A stretch of DNA of 10,197 nucleotides, taken from contig JAIRXT010000163.1 of NCBI GenBank assembly GCA_031268125.1, positions 1 to 10,197 of the forward strand, read 5' to 3'. The notes under the pieces are model-generated. The model searched no databases. It had not been told where the DNA came from and worked only from the letters and a program-made list of their open reading frames with translations. The stretch comes from Treponema sp. GTDB taxonomy: Bacteria > Spirochaetota > Spirochaetia > Treponematales > Breznakiellaceae. Shown piece after piece: positions 6,006 to 10,197 of the stretch (position 1 is the stretch's first letter; every line of letters starts with the position of its first letter). The position numbers and the translations under genes are program-made.

Positions 6006-6845
6006 CTATGCCTGGGCCCTGGAAAACAGGTCCAGGAATTGCCGGCGGTTCAGATTCCGGGCGCCCAGGCGCTCTTTGTAGGGCAGGATCATGCCCAGAT
6101 CCCAAAATGCAAAGCCGGAATCCCGCAGCAGGCGGCCGGTCAGAACCAACTGGACGGTCCCCGCGGAATCCTCGTCCCGGTAGCCCGAATAGCTGGTGTA
6201 AACCCTGCCCGCGGCAACCCCGAATTCCCCGGCCACAAGCCGCCCTTCCCGGTAAAGGCCAAAGGAAACCATGCGGGGGATTCCGGGGATGCTTCCTGCC
6301 GCAGTTCCGGCATCCGGCGCCTGGGCTTTGCGCAGGGCATGGAAACACCCGCGCAGTTCCGGGGTAAGCCAGCCTTCGCCGTGGGTCCCGGCGCAGTGTT
6401 CCAGAACCGTGTCAAACAGGAAGGGGCCGTATTGCTCCATCCCCTGTTCTGCGGCCGGGCTCAGGCCGTCTACCCGCAGTTCGTAGCGGGGGAGGAGCCG
6501 TTTAGCCGTGCGGGTCTCGTGGAGTTCGTCAAAAAACAGCACGGAACGGTTCAGGTGCATTTCCGGGAACAGGACGGCCCTTCCTTCCGGGTCGTCTTCC
6601 GGAATTACGGACATGACGATAAACCCCGCGGCCATGAGGCGGGCGACAAAGGGGGGCGAAAAATCCAGGGCCAGGCAGAATTCCTTCTGGTAAAAAACGG
6701 AATCCAGAACGGAAGCAACGGCACTGGGATTGTCCCCGGGGGCAATGAAGATATAACCGGAACTGGTAAATTTGAGCGTTTGATGCAAAACCACAGCCAA
6801 TCTTTGCGCAAGGGATAGAAGCGGAAATACTTTTGGCGCAGCCAA
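6006..6845 (-). CDS. Divergent Aat-like (leucyl/phenylalanyl-tRNA-protein transferase family) protein
   Basis: The 279-residue product resembles a remote member of the Aat family, whose enzymes attach Leu or Phe from tRNA to protein N-termini (N-end rule). Visible correspondences are FDTVLEHCA...GWLTPEL (142-163), VSFGLYREGRLVAGEFGVAAGRVYTSYSGY (193-222), SAGTVQLVLTG (227-237), FWDLG (247-251) and LGARNLNRRQFL (260-271). The N-terminal half (YIFIAPGDNP, EFCLALDFSPPFVARLMAAGF) is unlike E. coli Aat. A Pro/Gly/Ala-rich insert lies at 175-191. A function as true transferase is inference. The start is doubtful: the only upstream candidate is TTG at 6845 inside a palindromic cassette, and GTG 6794 or TTG 6788 would drop the cassette-derived residues. 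No ribosome binding site is clear at any of them. Confidence 0.6.
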   Translation of the reverse strand: MAAPKVFPLLSLAQRLAVVLHQTLKFTSSGYIFIAPGDNPSAVASVLDSVFYQKEFCLALDFSPPFVARLMAAGFIVMSVIPEDDPEGRAVLFPEMHLNRSVLFFDELHETRTAKRLLPRYELRVDGLSPAAEQGMEQYGPFLFDTVLEHCAGTHGEGWLTPELRGCFHALRKAQAPDAGTAAGSIPGIPRMVSFGLYREGRLVAGEFGVAAGRVYTSYSGYRDEDSAGTVQLVLTGRLLRDSGFAFWDLGMILPYKERLGARNLNRRQFLDLFSRAQA

Positions 6846-6906
6846 AAGATTGGAGCGAATAGCCCGGTCCGGCGCTAGCCGGATGCGCCCATCGCCTTAT
6901 GGCGAT
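6797..6906. repeat. REP-like cassette of consecutive palindromes
   Basis: Four perfect inverted repeats lie in 110 bp: CCAATCTTT/AAAGATTGG (6797-6805 with 6845-6853), CTTTTGGC/GCCAAAAG (6830-6837 with 6841-6848), TCCGGC/GCCGGA (6868-6873 with 6878-6883) and ATCGCC/GGCGAT (6891-6896 with 6901-6906). The first two share an arm and are alternatives. The composition and density resemble repetitive extragenic palindromes. The cassette sits between the flgM-like gene and the Aat-like gene and covers the first codons of the latter's open frame. Confidence 0.5.
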
Positions 6907-6974
6907 GCCGTACAACCACTTCCTTACAGCACAGGCCCGGCACCGACACGGCAATGGGCCGTACCCGTATTTAT

Positions 6975-7256
6975 CTAGAGTCCGAAGTACCTCATAATAG
7001 CGTCGGCAGTGTCGTCCAGCCGGCTGCTGACATAGGATGGATCGTCAATTTTGGCCTTAATCTCCGCAACCAGCCCGCTGCGAACATCGGGGGCGGCGGA
7101 AGCCATTTCGGTTATCCGGTAGGCCTCTGCCCTTTCAAGGGCTTCCGGTGAGAGACTTATAGAATCAGATGGCAAGCCGCGGGTAACCGGCCCATTTTTT
7201 TCGGGCCGTTTACCGCTTGGAATTGGCTCTGTATGACCTATTCTGTCGATCATCAT
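6975..7256 (-). CDS. flgM: FlgM-like anti-sigma-28 factor
   Basis: The 93-residue protein matches the FlgM pattern: a variable N-terminus rich in Pro/Gly/Lys, then SDSISLSPEALERAEAYRI (30-48), PDVR (56-59), and VAEIKAKIDDPSY...DDTADAIMRYF to the end. FlgM binds and blocks the flagellar sigma factor FliA until the hook is complete and FlgM is exported. The length is typical. The gene starts 45 bp after rsmI on the same strand and is preceded by a sigma-28-type promoter, which matches known autoregulation of flgM and raises confidence. ATG 7256 follows AGGTAGGTT; the second ATG (7253) is an alternative. The protein family is weakly conserved, so the name rests on motif plus promoter. Confidence 0.75.
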   Translation of the reverse strand: MMIDRIGHTEPIPSGKRPEKNGPVTRGLPSDSISLSPEALERAEAYRITEMASAAPDVRSGLVAEIKAKIDDPSYVSSRLDDTADAIMRYFGL

Positions 7257-7276
7257 ATCAACCTACCTATGCCCAT

Positions 7277-7304
7277 TTATCGGCATTTATCCTTCAATAG
7301 TTTA
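7277..7304 (-). promoter_or_regulatory. Sigma-28 (FliA)-type promoter of the flgM-like gene
   Basis: On the minus strand a perfect GCCGATAA (7277-7284) lies 16 bp from TAAA (7301-7304). The established FliA consensus is TAAA, about 15 bp, then GCCGATAA, so the spacing is one base long. The TAAA box includes the TAA stop codon of rsmI (7302-7304). Transcription would start near 7270, about 14 nt before the flgM-like ATG. Confidence 0.7.
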
Positions 7305-7994
7305 GTTTACACGCTGATCAAGTCTCTTACCAGATATATATAGGGAAAATTCACCTTTTTGTTCAACATTTTGCCCCAAAACCGAAAAAATTTCCAGGGC
7401 CCTGCCCCTTAAGTACTCCTCGTGGAGCTTGGTCATTTCCCGGCCAAGACATATATAACGGTCTCCATCAAATTCGGTTAGATCGCCCAAAAGCTTGAGT
7501 ATGCGGTAGGGAGATTCGTACAGCACAAAGGCGGCCCCGGAATCCAGAAGCTCCCGGAGCCGGGCCCGCCGTTTGCCCGGTTTGGGGGAAAGGAAGCCTT
7601 CAAAGATCACCGTCTTGTCCAAGCCCCCGGCCACGCTTACCAGGCTGGCAAAGGCGGAGGGTCCCGGTATGGGAATAACCTGGTGGCCCGCCTCCGCGGC
7701 CTTTCGTACCAGGACGGTGCCGGGGTCGCTGAGACCGGGGGTGCCCGCATCGCTGGCGTAGGCTACGTCTTTTCCCTGATCCAGGGCAGCAACTACCCTG
7801 GCGGCGGCGGAACCTTCGTTTTGGGAACGGCAGGAAAGCAAGGGCAGGCGGATTTCCAGATGGTTGAGCAGTTTGAGTGTCCGCCGGGTGTCTTCACAGG
7901 CTACCAGGGCTACGGACCTGAGGGTCTCCGCCGCCCGGAGGCTTAAATCCCCCAAATTCCCGATGGGTGTGCCGATAATATACAGGGTTGCCAC
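7302..7994 (-). CDS. rsmI: 16S rRNA (cytidine-1402 2'-O)-methyltransferase RsmI
   Basis: RsmI methylates the ribose of C1402 in the ribosomal P-site using S-adenosylmethionine. The 230-residue product carries the family signatures in order: IIGTPIGNLGDLSLRA (6-21), ACEDTRRT (32-39), SDAGTPGLSDPG (81-92), IPIPGPSA (107-114), FEGFLSPKPGKRR (131-143), YESPYR (159-164) and REMTKLHEEYLRG (185-197). It belongs to the SAM-dependent tetrapyrrole methylase fold. At 230 residues it lacks the C-terminal HTH segment found in many homologues of about 280, and ends cleanly with a stop. The start is GTG at 7994; a TATAGT box lies 6 nt before it and no ribosome binding site is visible. It is divergent from the zinc-ribbon gene. 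Confidence 0.95.
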   Translation of the reverse strand: MATLYIIGTPIGNLGDLSLRAAETLRSVALVACEDTRRTLKLLNHLEIRLPLLSCRSQNEGSAAARVVAALDQGKDVAYASDAGTPGLSDPGTVLVRKAAEAGHQVIPIPGPSAFASLVSVAGGLDKTVIFEGFLSPKPGKRRARLRELLDSGAAFVLYESPYRILKLLGDLTEFDGDRYICLGREMTKLHEEYLRGRALEIFSVLGQNVEQKGEFSLYISGKRLDQRVN

Positions 7995-8000
7995 GGCAAA

Positions 8001-8006
8001 ACTATA
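8001..8006 (-). promoter_or_regulatory. Possible -10 box immediately before rsmI
   Basis: TATAGT (5 of 6 to consensus) lies 6 nt before the rsmI GTG, so a start 7 nt downstream would coincide with the initiation codon. The -35 region is poor. Confidence 0.3.
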
Positions 8007-8068
8007 CCAGAAAAGGGCATGTTCGCCAGGGCTTTGGGATTATCCCGGCAAAGGCGGGAAGGGACACT

Positions 8069-8560
8069 ATGAATCTCCTTACGGTACTGTCTGGTGTGAT
8101 TATCGCCATTATCCTGCTGTGGTTTGGGTATACCCTGTTTTTCCGCCTTTCCCGGCCAGGGGAAAAGCGGGGGGACCGGCACGGCGGGCAGAACCGGCGG
8201 GGGGTCAGGAAGGACCCGGAAACCGGCGGTATTGAGGGTAAGCCCGGAGATCCCCAGACCTGCCCGGTCTGCAGCGCAAAGCTTCCCCCCGGCAGGCTGG
8301 TCCGGTCCGCCGTTTACCCCTCTCTGGGCGGCAAAGCTATCAGCTTTGCCGACGGCAGGGACCAGCTTATGCACATCATGGGCTGCCCCTACTGTCTGGA
8401 AGGTAAACCGGAACAACGGCGGCGCCGGGTCTGCCCGGTCTGCCATAAACCTATAACCGGCACCGAATACCTGTTTGCCCGGATTTTTAACCGGCCCGAT
8501 AAGTCCCATATTCATATCCTGGGCTGCATCAACTGCCGGGGGCCCAAGGCTATGCGGTAA
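8069..8560 (+). CDS. Membrane-anchored protein with two zinc ribbons, unknown
   Basis: From ATG 8069, preceded by AAGGGA, the product has 163 residues. Residues 3-27 form a single membrane span (LLTVLSGVIIAIILLWFGYTLFF), followed by a basic linker (about 29-50) that suggests the rest is cytoplasmic. The C-terminal part has four CxxC knuckles: C65/C68, C106/C109, C122/C125 and C153/C156. They fall into two similar units, each beginning CPVC and ending H-I-(M/L)-G-C-x-x-C, with 37 and 27 residues between knuckles. Each unit probably binds one zinc. I do not recognise a named family, and the role (nucleic-acid, protein binding or structural) is open. The frame is open further upstream to 7988 but that part overlaps rsmI and lacks features. 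A strong hairpin follows the stop. Confidence 0.75.
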   Translation: MNLLTVLSGVIIAIILLWFGYTLFFRLSRPGEKRGDRHGGQNRRGVRKDPETGGIEGKPGDPQTCPVCSAKLPPGRLVRSAVYPSLGGKAISFADGRDQLMHIMGCPYCLEGKPEQRRRRVCPVCHKPITGTEYLFARIFNRPDKSHIHILGCINCRGPKAMR

Positions 8561-8563
8561 CAG

Positions 8564-8592
8564 CAAGGTTACTTTTACAAAAAGTAACCTTG
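8564..8592 (+). terminator. Intrinsic terminator-like hairpin after the zinc-ribbon gene
   Basis: CAAGGTTACTTTT (8564-8576) and AAAAGTAACCTTG (8580-8592) are perfect 13-bp arms around ACA, 4 nt after the stop codon. Only TTT follows on the plus strand, so the U-run is short, but placement fits termination of the zinc-ribbon transcript. Confidence 0.65.
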
Positions 8593-8611
8593 TTTAAAAA
8601 GGGTTAATTAT

Positions 8612-8687
8612 GGTAAAAAATGTCTAAATTGCAAAATATTTTCACGTAAGTACCTTGTTTACAAAAGCAATTCAGCCATTTTTTACC
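8612..8687 (+). repeat. AT-rich nested inverted repeat, possible RNA or DNA element
   Basis: GGTAAAAAATG (8612-8622) pairs perfectly with CATTTTTTACC (8677-8687). After symmetric 4-nt internal loops, AATTGC (8627-8632) pairs with GCAATT (8667-8672). Within, GTAA (8646-8649) can pair with TTAC (8659-8662). The concentric arrangement over 76 nt is unlikely for random sequence. The strand is not determined by the pairing, which is all Watson-Crick. Confidence 0.45.
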
Positions 8688-8733
8688 TCGAATTCCCTTG
8701 GATAATCAGCAATTTTCAGTTTGGGAAAGGATG

Positions 8734-8861
8734 AAAAGGCGCCCCGCAAAAGCCGGCTAAATTTGACCCGGACAAGGTGCAGGGCAGGGTTAGCTCCCGG
8801 GAACCATCCCTGCCCTGCGGTATGTTGCGAATCAAGTTTAGACAGGACCCCGGCGCCTTTT
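8734..8861 (+). ncRNA. Candidate structured non-coding RNA with built-in terminator
   Basis: Three concentric stems fold the whole stretch: AAAAGGCGCC/GGCGCCTTTT (8734-8743 with 8852-8861), CTAAATTTGA/TCAAGTTTAG (8757-8766 with 8832-8841, one U-G wobble) and GCAGGGCAGGG/CCCTGCCCTGC (8779-8789 with 8808-8818). They are separated by nearly symmetric internal loops of 13/10 and 12/13 nt, with an 18-nt apical loop. The wobble is a pair only in plus-strand RNA, and TTTTCGTTT ends the outer stem, so the plus strand is favoured. The rod with internal bubbles resembles the general plan of 6S RNA, but no 6S sequence signature is seen, and SRP, tmRNA and RNase P landmarks are absent. No clear promoter was found; GATAAT at 8701 is a weak candidate. 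Confidence 0.5.
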
Positions 8862-8886
8862 CGTTTGAGAATTGCCGGATTTCAGT

Positions 8887-8915
8887 TTGAATGATGTCTG
8901 GCTAATAGTTATACT
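8887..8915 (+). promoter_or_regulatory. Sigma-70-like promoter of the lipoprotein peptidase gene
   Basis: TTGAAT (8887-8892, 4 of 6) and TATACT (8910-8915, 5 of 6) are spaced by 17 bp. The expected start at about 8921-8922 coincides with the ATG at 8922, so the mRNA may be leaderless; no ribosome binding site precedes that ATG. Confidence 0.55.
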
Positions 8916-8921
8916 GTGGAT

Positions 8922-10007
8922 ATGCGTGGTTCCCTGTATCCCTATCTTCCCTGCGCCGCCGCCATTGTCCTGCTTGTCCTGGCTTGCCTTATCTGTTCGG
9001 GCTGCTATACCCTCACCCAGGGTTTTACCCTGCTGGGCTACCTGGGCCGGGCAGTTCCCCTGGAAAAACTGGAGGAGCAGGCGGACAACGGGGCGGATGA
9101 GGCAGCGAAGACACGGCGTTTTGTGGAGCGGGTTCGGGATATCAGGCGCTTCGCAATGGAGGAACTGGGCCTAAAAGAGAGCGCCAACTACACCAAATAC
9201 GTGGAACTTGACCGGGATTACCTGGCGGCGGTGGTGTCCGCTGCGGAGGCGGATTCCTTTACCCGCCATGAATGGTGGTTCCCCGTGGTGGGACGGATGC
9301 CCTACAAAGGTTTTTTCAAGGCGGCGGATGCCCGAAAGGAACGGGAAAAGCTGCAAAAAAGGGGGCTGGACGTGTGGGTCCGGGGGGTGGACGCCTTTAG
9401 TACTCTGGGCTGGTTTAAGGACCCCTTGTACTCCTACATGCAGGACTATTCGGACTACCGGCTGGCCGATCTGCTTATCCACGAATTGTTACATGCCACG
9501 GTGTACCTTAAAAACCAGGCCCAGTTTAACGAAGAACTGGCGGAATTTGTGGGGACCGAAGGGGCCCGGATCTACATTGAGCGGACCTATGGCGGCGAAT
9601 CCCCGGAGTACCAGGCCCCGGACGACAGCGAGGCGGACAACCGTGCCTATATCGCCTACCTCCGGGGGCTTATCGCAGAACTGGAGGAACTCTACCGGGG
9701 CGAAGCAAGCCGGGAAGAAAAACTCGCCCAAAAGGCGGAGATTATCGCCCGCAGCCAGGAACGCTTTGAACAGGACTACGACACCCTTTTCAAAAGCGGC
9801 AGCTACCGGGGCTTTTCCGAACTCCCGGTCAACAACGCCTACCTGGACCTTTACCGGCTTTACTATGAGGGAAGCAACTTCTACCGGGACCTGTACGAAA
9901 AATCCGGCAGGGACCTGCCGCGTTATATCGCGGCGGCCAAGACCCTTAACAGCCGGGAAAAAGACCCCAAGGGAGCCCTAACGGCAATTCTCCTTTTAGA
10001 AAAATGA
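8922..10007 (+). CDS. Lipoprotein zinc metallopeptidase, predicted aminopeptidase (Aminopep/COG4324 family)
   Basis: From ATG 8922 the product has 361 residues, within the range of the family. A signal peptide with hydrophobic core (12-25) ends in ICSGC, so C28 is the likely lipidated cysteine; the -3 residue is Cys, which only fits a loose, spirochaete-style lipobox. Family traits follow: YTLTQGFTLLGYLGRAVPL (29-47), RHEWWFPVVGRMPYKGFF (115-132) and the zinc site H187-E-L-L-H191 with the nearby NEELAEFVG (203-211) supplying a further ligand. Members are predicted aminopeptidases; activity is not proven to my knowledge. The C-terminal half is rich in Glu/Lys helices. GTG at 8916 would add two residues but lies just after the -10 box. 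The gene is monocistronic as far as visible. Confidence 0.85.
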   Translation: MRGSLYPYLPCAAAIVLLVLACLICSGCYTLTQGFTLLGYLGRAVPLEKLEEQADNGADEAAKTRRFVERVRDIRRFAMEELGLKESANYTKYVELDRDYLAAVVSAAEADSFTRHEWWFPVVGRMPYKGFFKAADARKEREKLQKRGLDVWVRGVDAFSTLGWFKDPLYSYMQDYSDYRLADLLIHELLHATVYLKNQAQFNEELAEFVGTEGARIYIERTYGGESPEYQAPDDSEADNRAYIAYLRGLIAELEELYRGEASREEKLAQKAEIIARSQERFEQDYDTLFKSGSYRGFSELPVNNAYLDLYRLYYEGSNFYRDLYEKSGRDLPRYIAAAKTLNSREKDPKGALTAILLLEK

Positions 10008-10049
10008 AAACGTTCAACCGAAAAATGGTCAAATGGTGTTGTTTCCGCA

Positions 10050-10071
10050 GGTGTTACCCGCAGGTAATACC
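10050..10071 (+). repeat. Hairpin downstream of the peptidase gene
   Basis: GGTGTTACC (10050-10058) pairs with GGTAATACC (10063-10071) around CGCA. The one non-Watson-Crick pair is a G-U wobble in plus-strand RNA, so the hairpin favours that strand. No T-run follows. It is the first of four hairpins that run to the window end. Confidence 0.5.
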
Positions 10072-10085
10072 CGATGTTATCTGAG

Positions 10086-10116
10086 GCAGTTCCAAAATGT
10101 CAAATTTTGGAACTGC
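10086..10116. repeat. Perfect 13-bp palindrome GCAGTTCCAAAAT
   Basis: GCAGTTCCAAAAT (10086-10098) and ATTTTGGAACTGC (10104-10116) flank GTCAA. The flanking CTGAG and left arm match 4191-4209 at 18 of 19 positions. This is the best-preserved copy of the dispersed palindrome in the window. Confidence 0.65.
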
Positions 10117-10130
10117 AACCTATAAAAACC

Positions 10131-10162
10131 GCAGTTTTGCAGCCCGTAGGGCGAAAAACTGC
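10131..10162. repeat. Imperfect palindrome in the terminal hairpin array
   Basis: GCAGTTTT (10131-10138) pairs with AAAACTGC (10155-10162), and CCC/GGG (10143-10145 with 10149-10151) pair inside around GTA, leaving a small asymmetric internal loop. It shares the GCAGTT start with the neighbouring element. Confidence 0.5.
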
Positions 10163-10168
10163 AAGAGC

Positions 10169-10197
10169 CGGTTACAAAATAACCGATTTTGGAACCG
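10169..10197. repeat. Near-perfect 12-bp palindrome at the window end
   Basis: CGGTTACAAAAT (10169-10180) pairs with ATTTTGGAACCG (10186-10197) at 11 of 12 positions around AACCG. Its inner CAAAAT/ATTTTG matches the element at 10086-10116. It touches the window edge and may continue. Confidence 0.5.

Larger units (their letters stand above)
8561..8921. other. Intergenic region with structured elements
   Basis: These 361 bp between the zinc-ribbon gene and the lipoprotein gene hold no convincing coding frame. In order they contain a terminator hairpin (8564-8592), an AT-rich nested dyad (8612-8687), a GC-rich nested dyad ending in TTTT (8734-8861) and a promoter (8887-8915). The change from AT-rich to GC-rich occurs near 8733. 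Confidence 0.7.

Noticed and set aside
6529..6954. 141-residue minus-strand frame starting upstream of the Aat-like gene.
   Set aside because: It begins with TTG, reads through the palindromic cassette, is rich in Cys/Arg/Pro without a domain, and overlaps the better-supported Aat-like frame.
7971..7978. GCCGATAA on the plus strand, a perfect sigma-28 -10 motif about 90 bp before the zinc-ribbon gene.
   Set aside because: It lies inside rsmI where it is the complement of the conserved IIGTPIG codons, and no TAAA is found near 15 bp upstream (the closest is 23 bp away).
7988..7999. TTGCCACGGCAA dyad over the rsmI start codon.
   Set aside because: Arms of 5 bp with a 2-bp centre are short and partly constrained by the coding sequence; no further support for an operator.

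Overview
The window looks like chromosomal DNA from a spirochaete, most likely a relatively GC-rich Treponema-type lineage such as the insect-gut treponemes. This is inferred from gene content: a FlgM-like anti-sigma-28 protein behind a sigma-28-type promoter, a lipoprotein with a loose lipobox, and a B12-binding radical SAM protein of the family common in this group. No rRNA or other decisive marker is present. There is no transposase, phage gene or CRISPR array.

Layout. Positions 1-3956 (minus strand) hold a small membrane protein, then a glycogen debranching enzyme (glgX), a 5'(3')-deoxyribonucleotidase-like HAD phosphatase and a B12-binding radical SAM protein that leaves the window at position 1. 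The last three are tightly packed (9 bp and 0 bp gaps) and probably cotranscribed. Positions 4143-4219 hold a cluster of palindromes. Next come an unrecognised membrane-anchored protein (minus) and, divergently, a Cof-type HAD phosphatase (plus). Positions 5773-7994 (minus strand) hold, in transcription order, rsmI (short form), a flgM-like gene with its own sigma-28-type promoter, a divergent Aat-like protein and an initiator tRNA-Met with a good promoter. Diverging from rsmI on the plus strand are a membrane-anchored double zinc-ribbon protein and a strong hairpin. After these lies an AT-rich then GC-rich intergenic stretch with two large nested inverted repeats, and then a lipoprotein metallopeptidase of the Aminopep (COG4324) type. 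The window ends in four hairpins in a row.

The genes do not form one pathway: there is glycogen breakdown, nucleotide and sugar-phosphate housekeeping, translation (RsmI, initiator tRNA, Aat-like) and motility control. The most interesting material is non-coding. It comprises a likely structured RNA at 8734-8861 ending in a U-tract, a second nested dyad at 8612-8687, a palindrome family shared between about 4191 and 10081, and a REP-like hairpin cassette at 6797-6906 that overlaps the apparent N-terminus of the Aat-like gene. Several genes also have a -10-like box 6-15 nt before the start codon, suggesting very short or absent mRNA leaders.
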